A DNA stretch of 64,000 nt from Nocardia mangyaensis (GTDB lineage: Bacteria; Actinomycetota; Actinomycetes; Mycobacteriales; Mycobacteriaceae), in the NCBI RefSeq assembly GCF_001886715.1, contig NZ_CP018082.1, forward strand, positions 992,001 to 1,056,000. Direction: 5' to 3'. The position numbers and the translations under genes are program-made. This document shows positions 26,295 to 35,467 of the stretch, one piece after another; position 1 is the stretch's first letter, and each line of letters opens with the position of its first letter. Under the pieces are notes generated by a model. The model searched no databases and was not told the origin of the DNA. It saw nothing but the letters and a program-made list of their open reading frames with translations.

Positions 26295-27527
26295 ATGTTC
26301 GAATGGTCAGAGACCGACTTGATGATCCGCGATGCTGTGCGGGCGTTCATCGACAAGGAGGTCAGGCCGAATCTGGATGCGCTCGACAGTGGGGAGATGC
26401 TGCCGTATCCGATTCTGCGGAAGCTGTTCGCGCAATTCGGGATCGACGCGATGGGGGAGGACGCGGTCGCGAAGATGCTGGCCAAGGAGGCGGCCGGGCC
26501 GGGGGAGGACGGGGAGAAGAAGCCGGGGAGTCCGTTCGGGGATCAGCAGTCGATGATGGCGGTGCTGATCAGCGAATTGTCCGGTGTCTGTATGGGTTTG
26601 GTGTCGGCGCTGGGCGTGAGTATCGGGCTCGGGGCGACCACGATCATGTCGCGGGGCACCCTGGCCCAGAAGCAGCGCTGGCTCGCCGACATCGTCACCC
26701 TGCGCAAGGTGGCCTCGTGGGCGATCACCGAACCGGACTCGGGCTCGGACGCGTTCGGCGGCATGAAGACCCGGGTGGAACGCGACGGCGAGGACTACAT
26801 CCTCAACGGGCAGAAAACCTTCATCACCAACGGCCCGAACGCCGACGTGATGATCGTCTACGCCAAGCTCGACGAGGGTGACGGCGCCGACAAGCGCGAC
26901 CGCAAGGTGCTCACCTTCGTGCTGGACAAGGGCATGGAGGGCCTCACCCAGGGCAAGCCGTTCAAGAAGATGGGCCTGCACTCCTCGCCCACCGGCGAGC
27001 TGTTCTTCGACAATGTCCGCCTCGGCAAGGATCGACTGCTCGGCGAGACCGAGGACCATCGCGGCGGTGACGGACGCGACAGCGCCAGAGCGAGTTTCAC
27101 CGCCGAGCGGATCGGCGTCGGGTTCATGGCGCTGGGCGTGATCGACGAATGTCACCGGCTCTGCGTCGATTACGCGCGCAACCGCACGCTGTGGGGTCAG
27201 GAGATCGGACGCTTCCAGCTGGTCCAGCTCAAGCTGGCCAAGATGGAGATCGCGCGAATCAATGTGCAGAACATGGTGTTCAACGTGCTCGAACGCGGGC
27301 GCGCGGGCAAGCCGCCGAGCCTGGCCGAAGCCTCGGCGATGAAGCTGTACTGCTCGGAGGCGGCCACCGAGGTGGCGATGGAGGCGGTGCAGTTGTTCGG
27401 CGGCAACGGGTACATGAGCGAGTACCGGGTCGAGCAGCTGGCCCGCGACGCCAAGTCGCTGATGATCTACGCGGGCAGCAACGAGATCCAGGTGACCCAC
27501 ATCGCCAAGGGTCTGCTGGACAAGTAG
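26295..27527 (+). CDS. Acyl-CoA dehydrogenase (FadE family)
   Basis: A 410-residue FAD enzyme of fatty acid beta-oxidation. ASWAITEPDSGSDAFGGMKTR and the following beta domain, GQKTFITNGPNAD, and VEAVQLFGGNGYMSEYRVEQLARDAK are typical. The usual C-terminal catalytic Glu (YEGT in medium-chain enzymes) reads YAGS here; isovaleryl- and long-chain-type enzymes use a Glu on another helix, so activity is still likely. A charged insertion (GEDGEKKPGSPFG) lies near residue 75-88. The ATG at 26295 follows GCAGGAGAA. A perfect terminator hairpin follows the stop. Confidence 0.9.
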   Translation: MFEWSETDLMIRDAVRAFIDKEVRPNLDALDSGEMLPYPILRKLFAQFGIDAMGEDAVAKMLAKEAAGPGEDGEKKPGSPFGDQQSMMAVLISELSGVCMGLVSALGVSIGLGATTIMSRGTLAQKQRWLADIVTLRKVASWAITEPDSGSDAFGGMKTRVERDGEDYILNGQKTFITNGPNADVMIVYAKLDEGDGADKRDRKVLTFVLDKGMEGLTQGKPFKKMGLHSSPTGELFFDNVRLGKDRLLGETEDHRGGDGRDSARASFTAERIGVGFMALGVIDECHRLCVDYARNRTLWGQEIGRFQLVQLKLAKMEIARINVQNMVFNVLERGRAGKPPSLAEASAMKLYCSEAATEVAMEAVQLFGGNGYMSEYRVEQLARDAKSLMIYAGSNEIQVTHIAKGLLDK

Positions 27528-27531
27528 TGAC

Positions 27532-27559
27532 GAGGGCCCGGCCGTCGTGCCGGGCCCTC
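27532..27559. terminator. Bidirectional terminator
   Basis: GAGGGCCCGGC and GCCGGGCCCTC are perfect 11-base arms with a 6-base loop, between two convergent genes. It overlaps the stop codon of the hydrolase gene on the minus strand. Confidence 0.8.
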
Positions 27560-28418
27560 AGACCGCGCGCAGGTGCCCGCGGCTGGCGTAGATGTGTTCG
27601 GCGATGAGTGTGGCGATGCGGTCGGGTGCCTCCAGCATCGGCACGTGCCCGACGCCGTGGATCAGGATCCGGTCCGCCGATTCGGGGAGTTCGCGCAGGT
27701 AGCGGGTGGCGTAGACGCGGTTGGGGATGATTCGGTCGTACTCGGCGAGCAGCATCCGCACCGGCGTGGTCAGCTCGCCGAGATCGTCCATACCGGGGGC
27801 GCGCAGGCTGCCGAGAATCAACGGGAGCATCGCCTCGCAGTGCAGGACAGCCGTGATGACGGTCGCCAGGTCGCGGCGTGCGACGGCCCCGGTGTTCTTG
27901 GCCAGCAGGAACGCGGCCACCTGCTGGACCAGCAGATTGTTGACCGCCAAGCCGCCGAGCCGCTTGCCGATCTCGACGAACGGGATCATCGACGCGAACT
28001 TCACCCCGACCCTGATCTGGCTCAGCGACGGTGAGGCCCACCCGCCCGCCGCGGCGACCGTGGTGAGGGTGCGAGCCCGACCGCGTCGGGCCAATTCCAG
28101 CCCGACCCACCCGCCGAGTGAGTTCCCGGCGATGTGACAGGTGCGCCAGCCCAGCTCGTCGAGCTGATCCTCGATCTGATCGGCCAGGGCGTACACATCC
28201 AGAGACCAGCCCTCGACCTTGGGCCCGCCCCAGTGCCCGGCGAAAGCGGGGGCGTACACCTCGCAGTGTGCCGCCATCCGGTGCGCGACCTGCTCCCAAC
28301 AGTGTGGCGACAACATGAACCCGTGCAACAGCAGTACCGGGTCACCGGACCCGGTGTGCAGCGCCGCGACGGGCGCGGGCGGGGCAGCGGACTTGGCGGT
28401 GCGTGACGTCATCGTCAT
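27558..28418 (-). CDS. Alpha/beta hydrolase
   Basis: A 286-residue alpha/beta hydrolase. LLLHGFMLSPHCW forms the oxyanion region, AGNSLGGWVGLELA carries the nucleophile serine (about residue 98), LAEYDRIIPN the acid and GVGHVPMLEAPD the histidine. The substrate is unknown; the family covers esterases, haloperoxidase-like and epoxide hydrolases. AAGGGGTGA precedes the ATG. It is divergent from the exonuclease gene, with a short palindrome between. Confidence 0.85.
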   Translation of the reverse strand: MTMTSRTAKSAAPPAPVAALHTGSGDPVLLLHGFMLSPHCWEQVAHRMAAHCEVYAPAFAGHWGGPKVEGWSLDVYALADQIEDQLDELGWRTCHIAGNSLGGWVGLELARRGRARTLTTVAAAGGWASPSLSQIRVGVKFASMIPFVEIGKRLGGLAVNNLLVQQVAAFLLAKNTGAVARRDLATVITAVLHCEAMLPLILGSLRAPGMDDLGELTTPVRMLLAEYDRIIPNRVYATRYLRELPESADRILIHGVGHVPMLEAPDRIATLIAEHIYASRGHLRAV

Positions 28419-28467
28419 TCACCCCTTCCTGGACGGCGGTGTCCGGGGGAGCATTCCTGCCTGCATT

Positions 28468-28479
28468 GTACGGTCGTAC
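28468..28479. promoter_or_regulatory. Short palindrome before xthA
   Basis: GTACG-GT-CGTAC lies immediately before the GTG at 28481 and 50 bases from the hydrolase start. It could be a repressor site for either divergent gene; it is short, so chance is possible. Confidence 0.35.
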
Positions 28480-28480
28480 G

Positions 28481-29260
28481 GTGCCGATCATCCTCTCAAC
28501 CGTCAACGTCAACGGCGTGCGCGCCGCGGCGACCAAGGGCATGGTGTCGTGGCTGGCCGCGACCGAAGCCGACATCGTCTGCCTACAGGAGACCAGGGCG
28601 ACCGACGCGCAGACCGCGGCGGCACTGGCTCCGGCACTCGACGCCGGATGGGTGCTCTCCCACGCCGAGCCGGAATCGAAGGGCCGCGCCGGGGTCGCCA
28701 TCCTGTCGCGGCGCGCGCCCGACGCGGTGCGCATCGGGTTCGGCAGCGCGGAATTCGCCGCGTCGGGGCGCTACCTCGAGGCCGACTTCGATGACGTCAC
28801 CGTGGCCAGCGTGTACGTGCACTCCGGTGAGGCGAACACACCCAAACAGGACGAGAAGTACCGGTTCATGGCCGAACTCGGCGCCTACCTGAAGTCGCGC
28901 ACCGGGCAGTTCGTGGTGAGCGGCGACTGGAACATCGCGCCCGCCGAAGCGGACCTCAAGAACTGGAAGGGCAACCAGAAGTCGGCGGGATTCCTGCCCG
29001 AGGAGCGAGCCTGGATCGCCGATCTGCTCGCCGCGGGCTACGTGGACGTGGTGCGCGCCCTGCACCCCGACGTCGCGGGCCCCTACAGCTGGTGGTCCTA
29101 CCGTGGCCGCGCCTTCGACAACGACTCCGGATGGCGCATCGATTATCAGCTCGCGCTCGGTGAGCTGACCGGGCGCGCCAAGCAGGCGGTGGTCGAGCGG
29201 GCCGAGGCCTACGATCAGCGCTGGTCCGACCACGCTCCGGTCACGGTGCAGTACCGATGA
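28481..29260 (+). CDS. xthA: Exodeoxyribonuclease III / AP endonuclease
   Basis: A 259-residue member of the exonuclease III/AP endonuclease family, which cuts DNA at abasic sites in base excision repair. LSTVNVNGVRAA, DIVCLQETRA (catalytic Glu), VVSGDWNIAP, WWSYRGRAFDNDSGWRIDYQLA and RWSDHAPV (catalytic Asp-His) are all intact. The GTG at 28481 matches the family N-terminus VPIILSTVNVNG. Its stop overlaps the start of the RNase gene by four bases (ATGA), so all three genes to 30230 are probably one operon. Confidence 0.93.
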   Translation: MPIILSTVNVNGVRAAATKGMVSWLAATEADIVCLQETRATDAQTAAALAPALDAGWVLSHAEPESKGRAGVAILSRRAPDAVRIGFGSAEFAASGRYLEADFDDVTVASVYVHSGEANTPKQDEKYRFMAELGAYLKSRTGQFVVSGDWNIAPAEADLKNWKGNQKSAGFLPEERAWIADLLAAGYVDVVRALHPDVAGPYSWWSYRGRAFDNDSGWRIDYQLALGELTGRAKQAVVERAEAYDQRWSDHAPVTVQYR

Positions 29261-29751
29261 ATCTCTCGCGCAAGACGCTCGGTCTGCTCGGCGGGCTCGT
29301 TCTGATCGTGCTCGCGCTCGGGCTCAGCCTCGTCGGCGGGCGCGGCGACAGCGACACCACCACGGCCGCGACCACCACGCGGGTGGTTGTCGAGACCACC
29401 ACCGACAGCGCGCCGAAACCCGGTCCGCCTGCCGCGAGTGTGTCGGCGGCGCCGGTCACGAAGGTCAGTGGCGTGCCCGACCGGGCCTACACCACGCTCG
29501 TCGAGATCGATGCGGGCCGGTGGCCGGATTCGGCCGACGCGCCGGGCACCAAGGGCGGCGACCGGTTCATGAATCGCGAATCGAATCTGCCCGCGAAGGA
29601 TTCGGCGGGCAATCCGGTGACCTACCAGGAATGGGACGTCAATCCCAAGCAGCGCAATCGTTCTCGCGATGCCGAACGGATCGTCACCGGCAGTGATGGC
29701 AGCGCCTGGTACACCGGCGACCACTACGACACCTTCACGAGGATGCGCTGA
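29257..29751 (+). CDS. Secreted barnase/RNase Sa-like ribonuclease
   Basis: A 164-residue protein with one N-terminal signal or anchor helix (about residues 8-27), a Thr/Pro-rich linker and a C-terminal microbial RNase (N1/T1/barnase) domain. Residues lining up with RNase Sa catalytic positions are Glu 125 in TYQEWDV, Arg 141 in ERIVTG and His 156 in GDHYDTF, so it should be an active extracellular RNase. It overlaps xthA by four bases and the barstar gene by one. The immunity protein encoded next supports a toxic activity. Confidence 0.88.
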   Translation: MNLSRKTLGLLGGLVLIVLALGLSLVGGRGDSDTTTAATTTRVVVETTTDSAPKPGPPAASVSAAPVTKVSGVPDRAYTTLVEIDAGRWPDSADAPGTKGGDRFMNRESNLPAKDSAGNPVTYQEWDVNPKQRNRSRDAERIVTGSDGSAWYTGDHYDTFTRMR

Positions 29752-30230
29752 TGACGACGCGAATGACGCTGTCGCAGTTCCTTGCTCGTCCCACCGCCGA
29801 GGCGCCGGTCGCCGGTCGGCCGCCGGTGCTCGGCGCGCTGCCGGTCGACGCCGCGCAGTTCAGCGGCGTCCGCTACGACGCGCCCGCCGACTACCAAGTG
29901 CGTGAACTGCGCGGACCCAAGATGCGCACCGTCGCGGAGCTGTTCGACGAGTTCGCCGCCGCCTTCCAGTTCCCGTACTACTTCGGCGCCAACAAGGACG
30001 CCTTCGACGAGGCCCTGCGCGATCTCGACGACGTCGTCGGCGACGCCCCGGGCTATGTCGCGGTGGTGCGCGCCGCGGCCGAGCTGCTGGCCGAACAGCC
30101 CACCGAACGTGCCTGGTTCGAGGCCGCCGTGCGCGACGCCGCCGCCTACTGGGGTCGGCGCGAGGTCGCCTTCCGGGTAGTCCTGCAGGGCGACCCGGAC
30201 GACTTCGCCGCGATCGCCCTGTCCGCCTGA
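29751..30230 (+). CDS. Barstar-family RNase inhibitor
   Basis: A 159-residue cytoplasmic protein with a barstar core: RGPKMRTVAELFDEFAAAFQFP, then YYFGANKDAFDEALRDLDD, the helix and loop that plug the RNase active site. The C-terminal part (FRVVLQGDPDDF) completes the fold; about 35 extra N-terminal residues precede the core. The ATG shares one base with the RNase stop, giving a coupled toxin-inhibitor pair. Confidence 0.9.
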   Translation: MTTRMTLSQFLARPTAEAPVAGRPPVLGALPVDAAQFSGVRYDAPADYQVRELRGPKMRTVAELFDEFAAAFQFPYYFGANKDAFDEALRDLDDVVGDAPGYVAVVRAAAELLAEQPTERAWFEAAVRDAAAYWGRREVAFRVVLQGDPDDFAAIALSA

Positions 30231-30347
30231 TTCGGCCCGTTGGACAGCGTGCCCGCCAGACGTTCCCGGGCAGGACCGCGAAACAGGCCCTAGGGTCGGT
30301 TCCGGGCCCGTCGAGACGCGGCGGGCCGGGACGGGAGTTCGGCCGGC

Positions 30348-32195
30348 GTGATGCGTTTCGCGAAGATCATCGGACTGGTGGGGGTGCTCGGTCTGCTGGC
30401 CGCGCCTGCCCCCGCGCAAGCAGCACCCGAGACCAGCCCTTACGCGCCGACCATGCTGGTGCTCGACGCCTCCGGCTCGATGCTGGCTCCCGACCCCGGC
30501 GGTGGCACCAAGATGGACGCGGCGAAGTCGGCGGTGCGCGCTTTCGTCGACACCGCCCCGGAGCAGGCCCAGGTTGGCCTGTCGGTGTACGGCACCGGCA
30601 CCGGCTCCACCGACGCGGAACAGGCCGCGGGCTGTCGTGACGTGTCGGTGCTGCGTGCGCCGGAGACCATCGACCGCCCCGCGCTGACCACCGCCGTCGA
30701 CGGGATCGTCCCGCGCGGCTACACCCCGATCGGCACCGCGTTGCGCACCGCCGCGGCCGAACTCCCCACCGAGGGCCCACGCTCGATCGTGCTGGTCTCC
30801 GACGGCCTCGACACCTGCGCGCCGCCCGATCCGTGCGAGGTCGCCCGCGAACTCGGTGGCAACGGCGCCGAGATCGTGGTGCACGCCATCGGTTTCGGCG
30901 TCGACGATCCCTCGCGCGTCCAGCTGACCTGCATCGCCGAGACCACCGGTGGCACCTACACCGACGCCGCCGACGGCACGGCGCTCGAACAGGTGCTGCC
31001 CCGGGTGAGCAAGGCGGCCCTGCGCGACTACGCCTCGGAAGGCGATCGCGTCGAGGGCACCGCGAGCTACCAGGACGCTCCCGTGCTGGCGGCCGGGCAG
31101 TACCTCGACACCATCGGGCAACAGCAGCGGCGCCACTACGCGGTCGATATTCCCGAGGGGGCGACGGCGTACTTCGCCGGAACCGTCTCCTTCCCGCGCG
31201 GCGAGAACAACCCCCGGTCCAACAACGTCCTCCAACAGCGAGTCTTCGGTGCCGAGGGCAGGGACTGCAACGCCTTCGAATTCGAGCAGGCCACCCGATC
31301 CACCGATGGTGTCGCGCTCACGGTCGCCAAGGAGTGGAAGGGCGCGACCGAGGCGAGCGACACCGACGGGTGCAAGGGCGGCGGCCGGTACTACTTCACG
31401 CTGGAGTGGTCCAGCGTCGCCGACGGCGCGCCCGAATCGTTGCCGCTGGAACTCAATGTCGCCATCGAACCGGGCGTCACCGACCCAGGTCCGGCCGCGG
31501 ACCCCGCACCGGTCGCCTTCGTCGAGCCGAGCGGACCGAGCACCCCGGTGACCGGCGGCGGCTCGCTCAATGTGGCGACCGAACTCGGCGGCTCCGGCAG
31601 CTACACCGACACCCTGCAGCGCGGCGAATTCGTCTTCTACAAGGTGAAGGTGGACTGGGGGCAGGGCCTGGCCTACCGGGTGCGCTACCTCGAGACGCCG
31701 GGTCGCGGCATCGAGCACGTCTCCTCGATCGACACCACCCTCTACACCCCCTACCGCAAGGAACTCGACCGCGAGTTCGGCGTCTACACGGGAACGGCAA
31801 CGGCCCTGCCGACGAACGAGCCCGCCTTGGTCACTCCGGAGGTGCGCTATCGCAACCGCGAATCCTCCGCCCCCGATGTCGCCGCGGTCGCCATGGCCGG
31901 GTGGTACTACATCGCCGTGAAGTTGGCTCCCGCCAGGGACGACGCCGTCGCGGGCCCCGTGCCCGTCGAACTCGACCTCGCCGTGACCGGTACCCCCGAG
32001 CCGGGCCCCACCTTCCGCGCGACCGCCCCCGAGCCCGCCGACGAGGGCCGAACCGACGCGACGACGTCTGCCGAGCCAGCGGGCGACAGCACGGTGCTCG
32101 TCACCGCCCTCGCGATCGCCGCCTTCGTCTTCGCCGTCGGCGGTACGGCCGCGATCGTGGTGCTGCGCAAGCGAGGCCATCGGCGCCACCGCTGA
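30348..32195 (+). CDS. Exported VWA-domain protein with C-terminal membrane anchor
   Basis: A 615-residue surface protein. A signal peptide ends near APAQA (about residue 26). A von Willebrand A domain follows with the MIDAS motif DASGSM (about 40-45) and VSDGLDTC. A long beta-rich extracellular region lies after it, and a C-terminal helix (VLVTALAIAAFVFAVGGTAAIVVL) precedes RKRGHRRHR, a stop-transfer tail. VWA domains bind proteins through a metal ion; the ligand is unknown. GTG 30348 or ATG 30351 may be the start. Confidence 0.85.
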   Translation: MMRFAKIIGLVGVLGLLAAPAPAQAAPETSPYAPTMLVLDASGSMLAPDPGGGTKMDAAKSAVRAFVDTAPEQAQVGLSVYGTGTGSTDAEQAAGCRDVSVLRAPETIDRPALTTAVDGIVPRGYTPIGTALRTAAAELPTEGPRSIVLVSDGLDTCAPPDPCEVARELGGNGAEIVVHAIGFGVDDPSRVQLTCIAETTGGTYTDAADGTALEQVLPRVSKAALRDYASEGDRVEGTASYQDAPVLAAGQYLDTIGQQQRRHYAVDIPEGATAYFAGTVSFPRGENNPRSNNVLQQRVFGAEGRDCNAFEFEQATRSTDGVALTVAKEWKGATEASDTDGCKGGGRYYFTLEWSSVADGAPESLPLELNVAIEPGVTDPGPAADPAPVAFVEPSGPSTPVTGGGSLNVATELGGSGSYTDTLQRGEFVFYKVKVDWGQGLAYRVRYLETPGRGIEHVSSIDTTLYTPYRKELDREFGVYTGTATALPTNEPALVTPEVRYRNRESSAPDVAAVAMAGWYYIAVKLAPARDDAVAGPVPVELDLAVTGTPEPGPTFRATAPEPADEGRTDATTSAEPAGDSTVLVTALAIAAFVFAVGGTAAIVVLRKRGHRRHR

Positions 32196-32304
32196 CCACC
32201 CGGATGACGCGGTGCCAACGGAATTGGTGTCTCCCGTCCGGTGTGGGCGGGCGATAGCGTCATCGTCGGTGCGGCCGATGGCGGTCGCCGGTGAGGAGAT
32301 GATG

Positions 32305-32601
32305 ATGAGGCGAGTACTGGCGAGCGCGGGCGTTTTCTCCGCGATCATGCTGGCGACGACCGGGATGGCGGCGGCGAACGCGGACCGGGCGCCGCTGACC
32401 ATTGCCCAGCAGGCGAATCCGGTGCGGATGGCCGAGGCGCCGTCGGGGACCACTGGTTTCGGGGCCACGGTCGACAACACGGCGCGCCCGATCGTGGACA
32501 CCGGCTCCGGCGCTCAGCTGGGCTGGGAAATCCTCCGGCTGATCGGCTGGTTGGCCAACGGGTCCTCGGAGCCGTGCACCGGGTTGTGCGGTCCGTTCTG
32601 A
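32305..32601 (+). CDS. Small secreted hypothetical protein
   Basis: A 98-residue protein with a Sec signal (MRRVLASAGVFSAIMLATTG, cleavage likely after AANA, about residue 26). The mature part of about 70 residues ends EPCTGLCGPF, where two cysteines may form a disulfide. The third of three consecutive ATG codons, at 32305, is chosen because GAGGAG (32293-32298) is at proper distance only from it. No family recognised. Confidence 0.65.
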   Translation: MRRVLASAGVFSAIMLATTGMAAANADRAPLTIAQQANPVRMAEAPSGTTGFGATVDNTARPIVDTGSGAQLGWEILRLIGWLANGSSEPCTGLCGPF

Positions 32602-32607
32602 GGCCGA

Positions 32608-33249
32608 TCAGCGGTATCGGGCGGCGAGGTCGTCGCCCAGCAGGACGAACACATCGGTGGTCTGGTCGATCAGTTCCGCGCGCGTCAGCGGGAGGTCGCC
32701 TGCCAGCCAGGCGGTGAGGGTCTGGACCAGACCACCGATCAGATAGTTCGCGCGGAAGTCGACCACGGTGTCCGGGGCGACGATGCCGCCGTAGAAGTCG
32801 GTGCCCTCGGCCGCGACCAGGCGGGCGAAGGCGCTGACCGTGCGGGCCGTGCGGGCCCGCAGTTCGGGGGTGGCGACGCTGGCCACGAGCGCGGCGCGGG
32901 CCTTGCGCGGATCGTCGGTGAGTACCGCGATCCCGGCGCTGATCGCGGCATGGGCCTGGGCGCGGCTCTCGGCGGGGGACGAGGCCAGCGCGATGGCGAT
33001 GGCGGTCGCCAGCTCCTCGGCGATGCGGTCGAGCAGCGCCTCGAGCACGGCATCGCGGCTGGGGAAATTCTCGTAGTAGTAGCGCTCGTTGAGCCCGGCG
33101 CGCGAGCACAGCCCGGCGACGGTCAGCTTGGCCTGCCCATCTTCGGCGACGATGTCGAGTGCGGCGTCGAGCAGCGCGGTACGCCGCTGGGCCTGTCGTT
33201 GCTGGGCCGAGACTCCGCCATATGTCCGCTGTGCTGCCACGGCTCCCAT
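32608..33249 (-). CDS. TetR-family transcriptional regulator
   Basis: A 213-residue TetR protein: helix-turn-helix from QRRTALLDAALDIVAEDG to LCSRAGLNERYYYENFPSRDAVLEALLDR, then an alpha-helical ligand domain. GGAGGG lies before the ATG at 33249. It is divergent from an MpaB-type oxygenase gene, with a clear palindrome between. The arrangement repeats that at 11792-13533, so both pairs may be duplicates of one regulatory module. Confidence 0.87.
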   Translation of the reverse strand: MGAVAAQRTYGGVSAQQRQAQRRTALLDAALDIVAEDGQAKLTVAGLCSRAGLNERYYYENFPSRDAVLEALLDRIAEELATAIAIALASSPAESRAQAHAAISAGIAVLTDDPRKARAALVASVATPELRARTARTVSAFARLVAAEGTDFYGGIVAPDTVVDFRANYLIGGLVQTLTAWLAGDLPLTRAELIDQTTDVFVLLGDDLAARYR

Positions 33250-33290
33250 TCTGCGCCCTCCGCTCGCCGAATTTCTGGTATGGGCTCTTG

Positions 33291-33308
33291 CCAGATTATC
33301 AAATCTGG
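33291..33308. promoter_or_regulatory. TetR-type operator between regulator and oxygenase
   Basis: CCAGATT-ATCA-AATCTGG is a perfect 18-base palindrome. A further half-site, CCAGAT, lies at 33321-33326. It is 58 bases before the oxygenase start and 42 before the TetR start. Confidence 0.7.
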
Positions 33309-33348
33309 TGGATTCTATTGCCAGATGTACTCGACGAGGAGGCGCGAC

Positions 33349-34296
33349 ATGGCGGTACAACACGGCGAACCCGGCTACTTCGCCGACCAGTCGATGATTC
33401 GACGGGTGATGAGCAAGCGCGCGGTCGGTGTCACCTATGGCCTGCGAGCACTGGTCGTCGGTGCGGTGCACCCGCTGCTCTACGTCGGCACGGCCGAACA
33501 CACCAGCCATCGCGACACGCCCTACACCCGCCTCGCCACCACCGGCGCCCTGTTCGAAGCGGTGTTCCTCGGCAGCAAAGCCGAGGCCGACCGGGCGCTC
33601 GCCTTCACCCGTCGCAAGCACAGCCAGGTCGTGGGAACGCTGCCCGAGGACGCGGGTCCGCATCATCCGGCGGGTACCGCCTACGCGGCCCACGATCCGC
33701 AGCTGATGTTCATGACCATGGCCTTCACCTTCGACTCGGCCGAGGTCATGCACGACACGCTGGTCCGCGAACTCACCCCTACCGAACGCGAGGACCTCTA
33801 CCAGGACTACGTGCGCTGGGGCGAACTGTTCGGTATGCCGCGTGAGGCCGCGCCCGCCGACTACCCGGCCTTCCGCCGGTACTTCGACGACTACCTGAGT
33901 TCGGGCGAACTGTTTCTCACCGACGAGGCCCGGCTGGTCGGCTCCTATCTGGCCGGGCAGCGCCGGGCCTACCGCTTGGCGCCGCCCGCCGAACAGGTCG
34001 GCACGGCACTGTATCTGCTGGTGCAGGGCAGTCTGCCGCCACGGATCCGGCAGCTGTACGGGATGGCGTGGGGGATCACCGACGAGCTCGCCTACCGCAC
34101 GCTGAGCACCGGCATCCGCACCGCGCACCGCGCACCGCCGCTGGCGCCCCGAGTGCTCGCGGGCACGTTGGCCGGGCCGAGCACCCCGTCCTACCAGCTG
34201 CTCGCGCGCCGTGAGCAGCACATGGTCAGGACGGGAAAGCCGAGTATGCCCGGTGTCGATCCGCGCAACTGGGTGCAGCGAAATCTCGCGGTGTGA
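33349..34296 (+). CDS. MpaB-type oxygenase family protein (DUF2236), copy 2
   Basis: A 315-residue member of the DUF2236/MpaB oxygenase family. The N-terminal region GYFADQSMIRRVMSKRAVGVTYGLRALVVGAVHPLLYVGTAEH-like sequence, the RRKHSQVVGT histidine and AAHDPQLMFMTMAFTFDSAEVM are the conserved segments; Lcp-like relatives use a haem here. GAGGAGG precedes the ATG by 6 bases. The substrate is unknown. Control by the divergent TetR is likely. Confidence 0.84.
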   Translation: MAVQHGEPGYFADQSMIRRVMSKRAVGVTYGLRALVVGAVHPLLYVGTAEHTSHRDTPYTRLATTGALFEAVFLGSKAEADRALAFTRRKHSQVVGTLPEDAGPHHPAGTAYAAHDPQLMFMTMAFTFDSAEVMHDTLVRELTPTEREDLYQDYVRWGELFGMPREAAPADYPAFRRYFDDYLSSGELFLTDEARLVGSYLAGQRRAYRLAPPAEQVGTALYLLVQGSLPPRIRQLYGMAWGITDELAYRTLSTGIRTAHRAPPLAPRVLAGTLAGPSTPSYQLLARREQHMVRTGKPSMPGVDPRNWVQRNLAV

Positions 34297-34372
34297 CCGG
34301 TGGGCCCGGAGGCGGTAGCGCGGCGTCACCACGCGGGGCCCTCGGGAGCACCGCCAGAAAAAGGCGGTTTGA

Positions 34373-35425
<1,053 letters not shown>

Positions 35426-35467
35426 CCCGGTGCGCGCCTGGGGCTTTCAGCTGAAGGGGCGCGTGTC

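Noticed and set aside
29724-32501. 925-codon open frame antisense to the VWA gene and barstar
   Set aside because: Stop-free complementary frame of high-GC genes; it spans several real genes with good starts and domains.
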